DNA of 64,000 bases, taken from positions 186,001 through 250,000 of the forward strand of contig CATOSB010000001.1 in the NCBI GenBank assembly GCA_951812305.1, given 5' to 3'. This document shows positions 10,622 through 20,327 of this stretch, in pieces. The DNA comes from an uncultured Paracoccaceae bacterium. Lineage in GTDB: Bacteria; Pseudomonadota; Alphaproteobacteria; Rhodobacterales; Rhodobacteraceae. The translations under genes were made by a program, and so were the position numbers. Within the stretch, counting starts at the first letter, position 1, and the number at the start of each line of letters is the position of its first letter. The notes under the pieces were generated by a model. That model had not been told where the DNA came from and ran no database searches. It saw only the letters and a program-made list of their open reading frames with translations.

Positions 10622-11983
10622 ATGAGAATCCACGCAAACCACATCCTCGTTGGGAAGAATTGGGTGCAGGACGCTTCGGTCACATGCGTCGACGGCTTGA
10701 TTGAGTGCGTAGAGACAGGTGCGTCTGCACAAGTCGCCGACTGCCGCGTCGACGTCTTGCTGCCGTCGATCAGCAATCTTCACAGCCACACGTTTCAGCG
10801 CGCGATGGCAGGAATGACAGAATTTCGCGCCGCTGGGAAAGAAAGTTTCTGGACCTGGCGCGAGCTGATGTATCGCCTTCTGGATCACCTGATGCCCGAT
10901 CAGTTCGAGGCCATCGCCGCGATGGTGTTCATGGAAATGCAGGAAGCGGGTTATGCGTCAGTGGGTGAGTTCCATTACGTCCACCACCAGCCGGGCGGAG
11001 CGCCATACGCGACGCTTAACGAACTCAGCGACCGCGTGTTTGCGGCAGCAGCACAGACCGGAATCGGCCTGACACATTTGCCGGTTCTTTATACGTATGG
11101 CGGCGTCAATCAGGAACCTCTGTCCGGTGGCCAGATGCGGTTTGCAAACAGCGTTGACCGGTTCCTGGACCTTGTTGACGCGTGCCGTGGAAACCTTTCC
11201 AATTTGCCACATGACGCCCGCGTTGGCATCGCGCCGCATTCGTTGCGCGCAACCTCACCAGCCGATCTCACGCACGTGCTTGGCACGGTGCAGAATGGCC
11301 CGGTTCACATCCACATATCCGAGCAACTCAAGGAAGTCGCTGACGTAGAGGCAAAGCTTGGTCAGCGTCCTGTCGCATGGTTGTTGGACAATGTTGATGT
11401 CGATGAACGCTGGTGCCTCATCCACGCCACCCACATGACCGAGACGGAAACGATCAATCTGGCCGAAAGCCTTGCGGTTGCCGGCCTGTGCCCGATTACC
11501 GAGGCGAATTTGGGCGACGGGCCTTTCAATGGACCGACCTATCTGGAACACGGCGGTGCATTTGGGGTGGGGTCGGACTCAAACGTGCGGATCTCGCTGA
11601 CAGAGGAGCTTCGAACGCTGGAATATTCCCAGCGCCTGCGGGATATGTCGCGCAATGTCATGGTTGCCTCGCAAGGGTCCGTGGGTCACTCACTTTATAC
11701 CGGTGCGGCACTGGGTGGCGCGCAAGCCGTCGGGCGAAAGGCTGGTGTGATCGAGGTCGGCCAGCTTGCTGATCTTGTTGCCATTGACCGAAGTCACCCG
11801 TCGCTTTGTTCTTTGAAAGATGATCAATTGCTGGATGGTCTGTGTTTTGTCGCGCCAGACAGCGTTGTAACCGACACATGGTCCGCCGGGCGGCATATGG
11901 TCAAGTCCGGGCGTCATGTTGAATACGACACAATCGTGGCGCGCTATGCGAGTGCTGTCTCTGCACTGCTGCAAACGGTCTAG
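10622..11983 (+). CDS. hutF: Formimidoylglutamate deiminase
   Basis: 453 residues from ATG 10622 (a GTG immediately before it, at 10619, is an alternative start). An amidohydrolase that turns N-formimino-L-glutamate into N-formylglutamate and ammonia. Metal-site motifs are [17 protein letters not shown] (HxH), [10 protein letters not shown] and CLIHATHM, with the distal Asp in [12 protein letters not shown]. Conserved [12 protein letters not shown] also fits HutF. It diverges from hutI and is followed by the regulator hutC, and its product is the substrate of HutG encoded across the divide. Confidence 0.94.
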   Translation: MRIHANHILVGKNWVQDASVTCVDGLIECVETGASAQVADCRVDVLLPSISNLHSHTFQRAMAGMTEFRAAGKESFWTWRELMYRLLDHLMPDQFEAIAAMVFMEMQEAGYASVGEFHYVHHQPGGAPYATLNELSDRVFAAAAQTGIGLTHLPVLYTYGGVNQEPLSGGQMRFANSVDRFLDLVDACRGNLSNLPHDARVGIAPHSLRATSPADLTHVLGTVQNGPVHIHISEQLKEVADVEAKLGQRPVAWLLDNVDVDERWCLIHATHMTETETINLAESLAVAGLCPITEANLGDGPFNGPTYLEHGGAFGVGSDSNVRISLTEELRTLEYSQRLRDMSRNVMVASQGSVGHSLYTGAALGGAQAVGRKAGVIEVGQLADLVAIDRSHPSLCSLKDDQLLDGLCFVAPDSVVTDTWSAGRHMVKSGRHVEYDTIVARYASAVSALLQTV

Positions 11984-12079
11984 GTTGTTCTGGTGGTAAA
12001 GCTCCACTCAAGCGAAAGGTCTCGTGAGACACGTGCATAGATTTAACGACAAGATTGCCTCAAACGGGTGGGACGCGAA

Positions 12080-12784
12080 ATGACCCAGACGCATCGCAAC
12101 AAAAGTTACCGCGATATTAAACAGGTGGTTATGGAGCGTATGCAAAACGGCGTGTGGAGCCCAAACTCCATTCTTCCCAGCGAAACGGATCTGGCCGCCG
12201 AATTCTCCAGCACCCGCACCACAGTCAATCGGGCTTTGCGCGAGCTTGCAGACGAAGGCTATCTCGAACGGAAACGAAAAGCCGGCACACGGGTTCTGAA
12301 TTCACCGATAAGAAAGGCCAAATTCATCATTCCAACGGTTGAGGACGAGGTCAAAGCCACCGGCGCGAGCTATCGCTACTCGCTTGTGGAACGCCGGGTG
12401 CAGGACGCCCCAAAGTGGCTTGCTTCCCGGCTGGAATTAACACCTGCACAAGAGGTGCTGTTCGTGCGCTGTATGCATTATGCGGACAATGCGCCTTTTC
12501 AATTGGAGGTCAGATGGATTGTCGCCGAGGTCGTCCCCGAAGTTCTGACCGAAAACTTTGAGAGTTCCGGGCCAAATAGCTGGCTGGTCAATAAGATCCC
12601 TTTTACCAATCTGGAATACAGTCTTACAGCAACAAAATCCGACGCTGAGATTTCCGAATTCCTGGATGCGCCGATTGGCGAACCTGTTTTGACCGCGGAA
12701 CGCATTACCTGGCTTCGTGGCGCGCCGGTGACTCATGCCAAGCTCTACTTCGCGCCCGGCTATCGATTGACGACCCATATTTAA
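12080..12784 (+). CDS. hutC: Histidine utilization repressor HutC (GntR family)
   Basis: 234 residues from ATG 12080; GGTGGGA lies just upstream, and a GTG at 12068 is an alternative start. The N-terminal winged helix-turn-helix of the GntR family is clear (LPSETDLAAEFSSTRTTVNR, then ALRELADEGYLERKRKAGT). The C-terminal UTRA effector domain follows (VRCMHYADNAPFQLEVRW, ERITWLRGAPVTHAKLYF). HutC proteins repress hut genes and release DNA on binding urocanate. Its position behind hutF suggests autoregulation through the divergent promoter region. Confidence 0.9.
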   Translation: MTQTHRNKSYRDIKQVVMERMQNGVWSPNSILPSETDLAAEFSSTRTTVNRALRELADEGYLERKRKAGTRVLNSPIRKAKFIIPTVEDEVKATGASYRYSLVERRVQDAPKWLASRLELTPAQEVLFVRCMHYADNAPFQLEVRWIVAEVVPEVLTENFESSGPNSWLVNKIPFTNLEYSLTATKSDAEISEFLDAPIGEPVLTAERITWLRGAPVTHAKLYFAPGYRLTTHI

Positions 12785-12938
12785 TCTATTGCTCACCGGT
12801 CGCGGGCCACATGCGCTACAAATCTCGTGTCGCGCACGAATTCCCACTGAGAAAAACTCGACCCATTGTTGACCGTGACTCGGTAACTCTTGATTGCGCG
12901 GCGAACAGTTGAGTGTCCTTGGGATCGAATATTGGGAA

Positions 12939-13481
12939 TTATGTGGCCGGTGAGAGCTGTGTTTTGAAAATCTTCGAGCGGTCGTAATAGCCTTGCGCGG
13001 TTTTGGCGATATTGGCGATTTCGGAGTCGGACAATTGGCGCCTCACCTTTCCGGGCATTCCCAGCACCATGCTGCCGTCTGGGATCTCCGCGCCCTCGGT
13101 TACCAGCGCCCCTGCCCCGATCAGGCAGTTCTTGCCGATCTTCGCACCGTTCAACACGGTGGCACCCATACCGATCAAGCTGCCCTCGCCGATGGAACAG
13201 CCGTGCAGCATCGCTTTGTGACCGACGGTGCAATTCGCGCCGATCAACAGCGGAAATCCTGGGTCAGTGTGGCAGACGACGTTTTCCTGAAGGTTGGACA
13301 TGGCGCCCACGGTGATACGCTCGTTATCCCCACGCAAGGTCGAACCCCACCAGATCGAGGCGCCGACCTCCACGACGATGTTGCCGATGACATTCGCACT
13401 GGGCGCGATCCAGAAATCGCCGGATGCGGGCAATTGCGGGGTTTTGTCGCCGAGGCGCCAGATATTCGTGGTTTCAGTCAT
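12939..13481 (-). CDS. Gamma-class carbonic anhydrase family protein
   Basis: A 180-residue left-handed beta-helix protein made of hexapeptide repeats (IGNIVVEVGASIWWGSTLRG, IGANCTVGHKAMLHGC, IGEGSLIGMGATVLNG). Metal-ligand histidines are placed as in YrdA/PaaY-type gamma carbonic anhydrases: one in NVVCHTD and two in GHKAMLHG. The structure implies a zinc- or iron-binding trimer; whether it hydrates CO2 is untested for many relatives. The start is ATG 13481. It probably shares a transcript with the thioesterase gene that ends three bases upstream. Confidence 0.9.
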   Translation of the reverse strand: MTETTNIWRLGDKTPQLPASGDFWIAPSANVIGNIVVEVGASIWWGSTLRGDNERITVGAMSNLQENVVCHTDPGFPLLIGANCTVGHKAMLHGCSIGEGSLIGMGATVLNGAKIGKNCLIGAGALVTEGAEIPDGSMVLGMPGKVRRQLSDSEIANIAKTAQGYYDRSKIFKTQLSPAT

Positions 13482-13484
13482 GAC

Positions 13485-13907
13485 TCATTCTTTCGGCGGA
13501 ATCGAATAGGTGACGGACGCTCTGGCAACTATAGCGTCACTGCCCTCGGAGCGGATGAGCACATCGCCCACCGCCAATGCACGGCCAAGCTTCAGGAGCC
13601 GTCCGGTGGCGACAAGGTCCTTGCCGGATTGGGGTTTGCGCATGAAATCAATGGAACAGTTTGTGGTGACGGTTAGCGCCTTTGGCCCGATCTGGCTGAG
13701 AACCGCGAAGTAAATCGTAACATCTGCAAGTGAAAACATCGTTGGCCCGGATACGGTTCCACCGGGGCGCAAATGCTGAGGCCCAATATTCATACGAATG
13801 CGAACTTCGTCCTCGCTTACGGATTCAACTGTGAAATCACCACCAACCTGCGGAAATTCAGTAGCGCAGAACGCGTTAAGCGCATCGGCATCCATTAAAA
13901 GAGGCAT
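13485..13907 (-). CDS. PaaI-type hotdog-fold thioesterase
   Basis: 140 residues starting at ATG 13907. The hotdog signature is LRPGGTVSGPTMFSLADVTI, with the Asp of the central helix, then TTNCSIDFMRKP and GRLLKLGRALAVGDV. Such enzymes hydrolyse acyl-CoA thioesters. The open frame extends upstream to 14135, but that part is antisense to the divergent enoyl-CoA hydratase gene. Its divergence from the hydratase suggests both serve acyl-CoA metabolism. Confidence 0.86.
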   Translation of the reverse strand: MPLLMDADALNAFCATEFPQVGGDFTVESVSEDEVRIRMNIGPQHLRPGGTVSGPTMFSLADVTIYFAVLSQIGPKALTVTTNCSIDFMRKPQSGKDLVATGRLLKLGRALAVGDVLIRSEGSDAIVARASVTYSIPPKE

Positions 13908-13965
13908 GGCTTCCCCCCAAAAAACTTTCGGCGTAGGAATGAGCCAAGCCGGACGGGAGGGCAAG

Positions 13966-14751
13966 ATGGCATTACTGGAACGCGAAATGCGTGGTGCGGT
14001 GGCGCATCTGACGCTGAACAGCCCGGACAATCTGAACGCCCTGTCGGATGCGATGATTGCGGCGCTGCAGGCAGAATTCGACGCGCTGGCAGAGGATAAG
14101 AGCGCTCGGGTCGTGGTTCTGAAAGGTGCTGGCAAGGCGTTCTGCGCCGGGCATGACCTGAAGGAGATGACGCGCGGGCGCGCGGCAGAAGACGGCGGTG
14201 CGGCCTATTTCGCGGACCTGTTCGCGCGCTGTGCGGCGATGATGCAGATGATTCCGCGTCTGCCACAGCCGGTGGTTGCCCAAGTGCATGGCATCGCGAC
14301 GGCGGCGGGCTGCCAGCTGGTGGCGAGTTGTGACATGGCGGTGGCGGCGAAAGGGACGAAGTTCGGGGTGAATGGCGTGAATATCGGGCTATTCTGTTCG
14401 ACGCCAATGGTGGCGCTGTCCCGAAACATCCCACGCAAACAGGCGTTTGAGATGCTGACGACCGGGCAATTCATAGAGGCCGAACGCGCGCGGGACCTTG
14501 GGTTGATCAACAAAGCGGTCGCAGACGATCAGTTGGAGGCCGAGACCGATGCCCTGGCACGATTGGTGGCGTCAAAGCTTGGGTCCGCCGTCAAGATCGG
14601 CAAGCAGGCGTTTTATGAGCAAGTCCAAATGCCGCTGGAGGCGGCGTATGCGTACACTGGCGAGGTCATGGTGGAAAACATGCTGAACCGGGATACCGAA
14701 GAAGGCATCGCGGCGTTTCTGGAAAAACGCGACCCGCAGTGGACGCAATAG
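13966..14751 (+). CDS. Enoyl-CoA hydratase/isomerase family protein
   Basis: 261 residues from ATG 13966, preceded at 5 bases by GGGAGG. An in-frame ATG at 13939 has no spaced Shine-Dalgarno. Crotonase-fold motifs are SPDNLNALSDAM, GAGKAFCAGHDLKEM (first oxyanion-hole strand) and VHGIATAAGCQLVASCDMAVA (second oxyanion hole). GLFCSTPMVALSRNIPRKQA replaces the usual catalytic-Glu helix, so the enzyme resembles the ECHDC3-like branch and its reaction is uncertain. It converges on the MbtH gene with only two bases between the stops. Confidence 0.88.
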   Translation: MALLEREMRGAVAHLTLNSPDNLNALSDAMIAALQAEFDALAEDKSARVVVLKGAGKAFCAGHDLKEMTRGRAAEDGGAAYFADLFARCAAMMQMIPRLPQPVVAQVHGIATAAGCQLVASCDMAVAAKGTKFGVNGVNIGLFCSTPMVALSRNIPRKQAFEMLTTGQFIEAERARDLGLINKAVADDQLEAETDALARLVASKLGSAVKIGKQAFYEQVQMPLEAAYAYTGEVMVENMLNRDTEEGIAAFLEKRDPQWTQ

Positions 14752-14753
14752 TC

Positions 14754-14948
14754 CTAGCCCTTCCTTAGGGAAAGTGGACGCATATCGGTCCAGACCTCTT
14801 CGATCTTGCGCAGGCAATCGGTCTTCGTCCCGGAAAACCCGGCGTCTTTCCAGCCTTTGGGAAGCGCGCGCTCTTTAGGCCAGATCGAATACATCTCCTC
14901 GTGGTTGATGACGATTGAAAACAGGTCTTTCTTGTGGGTCAGGTCCAT
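14754..14948 (-). CDS. MbtH family protein
   Basis: 64 residues from ATG 14948; a TTG at 14963 would add five. It contains the MbtH core: [15 protein letters not shown], then [12 protein letters not shown] and [14 protein letters not shown] with the invariant tryptophans. MbtH proteins bind and activate adenylation domains of non-ribosomal peptide synthetases. No NRPS gene lies in this window, so it must either serve an enzyme elsewhere or have another partner. Confidence 0.92.
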   Translation of the reverse strand: MDLTHKKDLFSIVINHEEMYSIWPKERALPKGWKDAGFSGTKTDCLRKIEEVWTDMRPLSLRKG

Positions 14949-15047
14949 ATCTTTGGCTTTCAAATTGATCCTACTATGGGCCGCAGTTTAGCGCGCCAGC
15001 CGCCATTCGCGAAGATAAATGAATGTGCGATTGGGAATGGTGCGGAA

Positions 15048-16528
15048 TTAGAGGCCGTAAAGGTCGCTGAACTTGCGCTCCAGATAGGACAGAAGCGGTT
15101 CGACATCCGGCGTTTGACCGGTCGCATGAATAATCGTCTCACGCGGCATTCGAAGCGCACCGTGTTGTTGAAGGTTGTCGCGTAACCAATTGAGGGGTTT
15201 TGATAAATCTCCATTGGATAGCTCGGCGTCCAAATCCGGGACCGCGCTGGTAATCTGCTGGTGCAGGCAGCCCGCATAGACATTGCCGAGCGAATAGGTC
15301 GGGAAGTACCCGAACAGGCCGACGGACCAGTGAACATCCTGAAGGACACCGTTGGAGGGCTTGTCGACCATCTGTCCGAAATCGGCGGCGAAACGGTCAT
15401 TCCACGCGGCAGGAAGGTCGGCAACCGAAAGCCCCCGCCGATCAGTGCGCGTTCCAGATCAAATCGCAGCATGATGTGCAAATTATAGTGTACTTCGTCC
15501 GCCTCGGTGCGGATGAACCCGGGCGCGACGCGGTTAACGGCAGCATAGAATGCCTCGGCGCTCGACACGCCGATATCTCCAAAACGGTCACGCATTTTCC
15601 CAAAAAGGAATTCGCAAAACGCCCGACTACGGCCGAGCTGGTTTTCATAGATCCGGCTTTGGCTTTCGTGAACGCCCATCGAGGCGCCATTGCCGATGGT
15701 CGTCAAACGATAGGCCGGGTCGACATTCTGTTCGTAAGTTGCGTGGCCGACCTCGTGGATGGTGGAGTAGATACAACCGAAGGGTTCGGTTGGGTCGGTG
15801 CGCGTGGTGATGCGCACGTCAAGGCCACTGCCGGAACTGAACGGATGCACCGCTTTGTCGATACGGCCCTTGTCGAAATCATAGCCGAATATCGTCGCGA
15901 TTTCGTGGCTGAGGGCCATCTGGACGGACTCATCGAAATGTCCTGTAAGCTCGGGGGTATCGCCACCCTTATCGGCAATCGCCTTGGTCAGGGCGACGAG
16001 ACGCGGTCGCATGGCGTCGAACATCGCCGCGAGCTCTGCGCCTGTGGTTCCCGGTTCATAGTCTTGCAGCAAGGCGTCATACGCGTCTGCGCCTTGCGCC
16101 AAAGCGGCGGCTTCTTCGCGGCGCAGGTTAAGAACCTGATCAAGGACCGGCGAGAAATCGTCGAAGCTTTCAGCCGCGCGCGCCTGAGCCCAGATCCCTT
16201 GGGCGCGGCTGGTGATGCGGGCAATTTCGGTGGCCAGCCGTTCGGGCACTTTTGTGTTGCGTTCAAAACTTCGGCGGATTTCGCGTAGCTGCGCCCTGCC
16301 CGGTTCGTTGAGCGTTGAGCCGTCGATGGCCGCCAGCCAGTCGCCAATGTGCGGGTCGGTTCGGCGGCGATGCAACAGCGCCTCCATTGCCGCACTTTCT
16401 TCGGCCCGCAATGGGGCGGAGCCCGGTGGCATAACGGTTTCCTGATCCCATCCCAATCGCCCCGCGATCCCTGCCAGAACTTGCGTTTCACGCGCGTGCG
16501 CGATGAGGTTTTCAAATGAATTGGTCAT
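15048..16528 (-). pseudogene. Carboxypeptidase M32 (Taq family), apparent frameshift
   Basis: From ATG 16528 the frame encodes an M32 metallocarboxypeptidase: LGWDQETVMPPGSA near the N-terminus and the zinc motif IHEVGHATYE (HExxH), then VDPAYRLTTIGNGASMGVHE. At the G5 run near 15428-15433 the family sequence shifts frame and continues as LSVADLPAAWNDRFAADFG, then HWSVGLFGYFPTYSLGNVYA, to a stop at 15048. One added G (giving ALIGGGLSVADLP) restores about 493 residues, the normal length. The start forms an ATGA overlap with the ctaA stop. The single-base loss in a G run may be a sequencing error. Confidence 0.85.
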
Positions 16529-17670
16529 GATTGGCGAACCGATTGGGACAGCGGGAAAGCCGCACGATGGCGTAATCGCAGGATCACCACCCATAAAACA
16601 ATGGCAGCCAGTTGGTGTGTCAGCGCAAGGGTTAACGGCGCGGAGTTCATTACAGTGACAACGCCGATTAGGATTTGCGCAAGAAACATGACCAGCATCA
16701 GGTCTGCCGCGCCACGGTTGGCGCGATATGCGCTGCGCCGGGATACAAACCAGACCCGCAATGCGAGGAATGCTGTCAGGTATCCCCAAATGCGGTGCAT
16801 GAACTGTACTGTGCCGTCATTTTCGAACAGGTTTCGCCAGACCGGTGTGATGGACCACATATCGGGCGGAAAGACGCCGCCAGCCATCAGCGGCCAGTCG
16901 GTGTAATTGCGCCCCGCGTCGATCCCGGCAACCAGCGCGCCCAGCAGGATTTGCAGGAACGCGAAACCCAACAGCATGTTTGTATGCGATACCAGCCGGG
17001 GTTCTCGCGCGCGCCGCGCCTGCATCAGATCACGTTCCGGGCGCGACAGATGAAGCATGAACCATGCAATCAGGCCGAGGATAACGAAGGCAAGGCCAAG
17101 ATGAATGGCCAGTCGATAACTTGCCACGTCGAGCATCGTGCCACTTAAGCCGGAGGATACCATCCACCAGCCAATCGCGCCCTGCAGCCCGCCAAGGATA
17201 CCGAGCGTTAACAGCCGCGCGGTCCATCCAGTGGGGATACGTCGGGTTGCGAGGAAGAAGAGAAAACCTACGGCCCAAACCAAGCCAACAATGCGCCCAA
17301 GCTGTCGGTGCCCCCATTCCCACCAATAGATGGTTTTGAATTCCGACAGGGTCATATCCTTGTTTTGCAACTGGAATTCGGGGATCTCCTTGTACTTTTC
17401 AAACTCGGCATCCCAAGCCCCAGCATTCATCGGCGGGACGGCACCGGACACGACATTCCATTCGGTGATGGACAGCCCACTGTCGGTAAGACGGGTCAGG
17501 CCGCCGACCGCGATCATCAGGGCAACAAGCGCAAACAAGACGGCGAGCCAGATGCGGATCAGCCCGCGCGACTTATCGGCACCCCGATCGATAAGCCCGG
17601 TTTCCCGTGGCGTCGTTTCCACCGGCGCATCGGCACCAACCTCTTCAAAGATCGATCGCTTCTGGCTCAT
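16525..17670 (-). CDS. ctaA: Heme A synthase (COX15/CtaA)
   Basis: A 381-residue integral membrane protein with about eight hydrophobic segments. It oxidises the haem O methyl group to make haem A for aa3-type cytochrome oxidase. Signature regions are VGGLTRLTDSGLSITEWNVV in the first helix-loop, KTIYWWEWGHRQLGRIVGL with a haem-ligand His, and QFMHRIWGYLTAF and LALTHQLAAIVLW with further His residues. Length and topology match alphaproteobacterial CtaA (type 2). The start is ATG 17670. It overlaps the downstream M32 peptidase gene by four bases. Confidence 0.94.
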   Translation of the reverse strand: MSQKRSIFEEVGADAPVETTPRETGLIDRGADKSRGLIRIWLAVLFALVALMIAVGGLTRLTDSGLSITEWNVVSGAVPPMNAGAWDAEFEKYKEIPEFQLQNKDMTLSEFKTIYWWEWGHRQLGRIVGLVWAVGFLFFLATRRIPTGWTARLLTLGILGGLQGAIGWWMVSSGLSGTMLDVASYRLAIHLGLAFVILGLIAWFMLHLSRPERDLMQARRAREPRLVSHTNMLLGFAFLQILLGALVAGIDAGRNYTDWPLMAGGVFPPDMWSITPVWRNLFENDGTVQFMHRIWGYLTAFLALRVWFVSRRSAYRANRGAADLMLVMFLAQILIGVVTVMNSAPLTLALTHQLAAIVLWVVILRLRHRAAFPLSQSVRQS

Positions 17671-17933
17671 CGCGCCATAACCTTTGTTATTCTGGGGTTA
17701 GTTATCCCGACGACTGCCCGCCTTCAACACCAGCTGCCCGAAGTTCAGATCGATTTTGTCGATTTGTTCAAATGACCCGACGCCATGTCGAAACATTCTG
17801 TTTACCATTATGAATCCATCTTCAGATTTACGGCCCGTTAACCATTTCCTGTCAAACCGTTAACCAATTGGCGAAATCGCTTTGTTGTCAGTGCGATATG
17901 CCGCTTTGCAGGTGGGATTGAGTTCGGTTTCGG

Positions 17934-19325
17934 ATGATAAATCTGAGAAATATGATCGGCGTCTTTGACGGCTCGCGTGCCCGGCAAAGCCTCGCTGCAT
18001 TGCTCTTAACTGTTGGGCTTTCAGCCTGCGGTGTGACGTATACCAGCCCGGCGGTCAGCGACAAAAACACGGAAGCACCTGTAACCGTTGTCGCGATGAC
18101 ATCCGCCGCGGTCGCAGACGCAAACAGGTCCGCATATACGCCGCGCCAATTGCCAACGGCGTTTTTCCAGATCGCTAACGCCGGGGGATTGCGCAACGCC
18201 GGCGCACTGCCGCAACCGCCGGACATCAGCGAGGAAATCGCAGAGCCGTTGGTATTAAAACCGCCGCCGCCAGTCACAGCGGAACGCTATCGCATCGGCG
18301 TGGGCGATGTGGTGATTCTGGCAACCCGCGACACCGCGACGACGATCGAACAGCTCTCCGGTCTTCTAGCGGCTCAAAACCGGCGACAGGGATATACCGT
18401 GCGCGACGATGGCACGATTACAATACCTGAAATCGGGACCGTCAAGCTCGCCGAAATGACCCTTTCCGAGGCGGAAGATGAGCTGTTCAAAGTCTTGGTT
18501 GAAAAGGGGATTGATCCGTCATTCAGCATAGAGGTTTCCGAATTCAACGCGCGCAAAGTCATTGTGGGTGGCGATGTCGCGAAGGAAATGGTCGTACCCG
18601 TGACGTTGTCACCCTTGTTGTTGTCAGAGGCCTTGGCGGCAGCCGGTGGTGCCAGTCATATGGCCTCGGAATTCGCGGCAATCCGCATTTATCGCGATGG
18701 CGAGCTGTACCAAATTCCAATGCATCGTTTTCGGAACGATCCGGACCTACAGGAAACACGCATGGTCGACGGTGATGCCGTTTATGTGGATCAGACATTC
18801 GATCCCGAACGCGCCATCGCGTTTTATGAACGCGAGTTGAAAGCCGTCGCCTTGCGTGGAAGCGCGCGCGAAAGGGCATTGGCCGCATTGAAGACAGAAT
18901 ACGACGTAACGCGCGCGCGCCTAGAAGAGCAACGCAGGAACTACGAAACCCGCGCAGCGTTGGACGCGGTAGAGCGCGATTTCGTCTATCTCGCCGGGGA
19001 GGTTCGCGAACAGGCACGAGTGGCGTTGCCGTTTGGGCGACAGGCAACTCTGGCGGACGTATTGTTCGACAAGGGCGGGTTCGAGACGACCACGGGCGAC
19101 GCGTCGGAAATCTATGTGTTGCGCGCCGGGTCTGGTGGGTTGGACGCGCCGGTGACGGCCTTTCATCTGAATGCCAAGAACATCACGAACATGGTCATCG
19201 CCACGCGGTTTCAGATGCGCCCAAACGACATTATTTTTGTCGAAGAACAGCCGATCACCAAATGGGGTCGCGCTTTGCAGCAGCTGTTCCCGGTTTTGAC
19301 CGGGGCTGCGGCGAACGCGCTTTGA
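17934..19325 (+). CDS. Polysaccharide export outer-membrane lipoprotein (Wza/OPX family)
   Basis: 463 residues. An N-terminal signal ends in the lipobox LSAC (Cys 32), so this is an outer-membrane lipoprotein. The Poly_export domain starts at RYRIGVGDVVIL and continues with YTVRDDGTITIPEIGTVKL. SLBB-like repeats follow (VIVGGDVAKEMVVPV, then VYLAGEVREQARVALPFGRQ). A predicted alpha-helical stretch lies between the SLBB parts (ERELKAVALRGSARERALAA). OPX proteins form the outer-membrane channel for capsule or exopolysaccharide. Phosphatase and sugar-transferase genes follow, so this is the edge of an exopolysaccharide locus that IS elements cut. Confidence 0.88.
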   Translation: MINLRNMIGVFDGSRARQSLAALLLTVGLSACGVTYTSPAVSDKNTEAPVTVVAMTSAAVADANRSAYTPRQLPTAFFQIANAGGLRNAGALPQPPDISEEIAEPLVLKPPPPVTAERYRIGVGDVVILATRDTATTIEQLSGLLAAQNRRQGYTVRDDGTITIPEIGTVKLAEMTLSEAEDELFKVLVEKGIDPSFSIEVSEFNARKVIVGGDVAKEMVVPVTLSPLLLSEALAAAGGASHMASEFAAIRIYRDGELYQIPMHRFRNDPDLQETRMVDGDAVYVDQTFDPERAIAFYERELKAVALRGSARERALAALKTEYDVTRARLEEQRRNYETRAALDAVERDFVYLAGEVREQARVALPFGRQATLADVLFDKGGFETTTGDASEIYVLRAGSGGLDAPVTAFHLNAKNITNMVIATRFQMRPNDIIFVEEQPITKWGRALQQLFPVLTGAAANAL

Positions 19326-19331
19326 GCTGAA

Positions 19332-20114
19332 TTGGGCGGTCTTACCGATTTGAATTGGCGGCTTCGCACGAAGCCTCACGCCAATTGTAGCCACATCGCA
19401 CCGGATGAGAATTTCATCGCAATTGGAGACGTTCACGGTCGGGCTGACTTGCTGGAACTGGCACTGGATCGGGCGTTGGACACCGATGCCGACATAAAAA
19501 TCGTGCTTGTCGGGGACTATGTTGACCGTGGTGAACAGTCGAAACAGGTGTTGGAAGTCCTGATCGGGCTGGAACGTGAATTACCGGGCCGGATTATGTC
19601 TTTGAAGGGCAATCACGAGGCCATGCTTCTGAACTTTCTTGATACACCCGACGATTCTGCCCAGATCTGGTGGCGCAATGGCGGGTTGCAGACATTGGCG
19701 AGTTTCGATTTGGCCCGGCACTCGCTAAATGCGCGGGTCGACTTACGCGATGCGTTCGCAGATGCACTTGGCGCGGAAATGATCGCCTGGTTGCGCGCGT
19801 TGCAGTTGTTTTGGCAAACCGGGAATGTATTCGTCAGCCACGCGGGTGGAGATCCACTGATGGCACCAGAACATCAATCCGAACACGATCTATTGTGGGG
19901 CCATCGGGATTACCTGAGGTCCGACAGGAACGACGACCTAATTTCGGTTCACGGGCATTGGATTGTCGAAAGGCCAGAAATTGCCGGCAGTCGCGTTTCA
20001 ATTGACACCGGCGCCTATGCAACTGGATGTCTAACGATCGCCCATATCAGGCACGGCGACGTATCATTTCAGAACATTGTCGATAATCAAAACTCGGTTC
20101 CGGCCGCAGGTTAA
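19332..20114 (+). CDS. PP1-like serine/threonine phosphatase (metallophosphoesterase)
   Basis: 260 residues with the full calcineurin-like metallophosphatase signature: IAIGDVHGRADLL, LVGDYVDRGEQS, SLKGNHEAML, then VSHAGGDP and SVHGHWIVE for the distal histidines. A TTG at 19332 opens the frame only six bases after the export-protein stop, so the two genes are likely co-transcribed. Phosphatases of this type occur in exopolysaccharide clusters, where they may reverse protein phosphorylation; that role is inferred from position. The exact start is uncertain. Confidence 0.85.
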   Translation: MGGLTDLNWRLRTKPHANCSHIAPDENFIAIGDVHGRADLLELALDRALDTDADIKIVLVGDYVDRGEQSKQVLEVLIGLERELPGRIMSLKGNHEAMLLNFLDTPDDSAQIWWRNGGLQTLASFDLARHSLNARVDLRDAFADALGAEMIAWLRALQLFWQTGNVFVSHAGGDPLMAPEHQSEHDLLWGHRDYLRSDRNDDLISVHGHWIVERPEIAGSRVSIDTGAYATGCLTIAHIRHGDVSFQNIVDNQNSVPAAG

Positions 20115-20245
20115 CCGCGTCCGAGCAGTACCTGAATGGTGCGCCAGACTATCCAGATTTCGAGCGTGAATCCTGCGTTATTGATATAGTAAAGGTCAGC
20201 GCGCACCTTTCTTAACGTTTCTCCGGTGCCCTCTGCATAGCCAAG
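20111..20245 (-). pseudogene. C-terminal remnant of an exopolysaccharide sugar transferase
   Basis: Reading the minus strand from the IS boundary gives YAEGTGETLRKVRADLYYI, then NNAGFTLEIWIVWRTIQVLL and GRG-stop. This is the characteristic end of bacterial undecaprenyl-phosphate sugar phosphotransferases (PF02397, WcaJ/ExoY type). Only about 44 residues remain; the rest is lost at the IS4-type end at 20246. The stop overlaps the phosphatase stop. With the export lipoprotein and the phosphatase it shows that an exopolysaccharide locus once continued to the right. Confidence 0.75.
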
Positions 20246-20327
20246 CTTACCACCCTTCAAAAAATCCACACTTTCCACAGTTTGGGGATATTCTCGTAAC
20301 CTATGAAACCTGAGTTCTGGATAAGCG

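Noticed and set aside
12785..12938. Possible small gene between hutC and the gamma carbonic anhydrase
   Set aside because: No start with a ribosome site and no conserved sequence in any frame.
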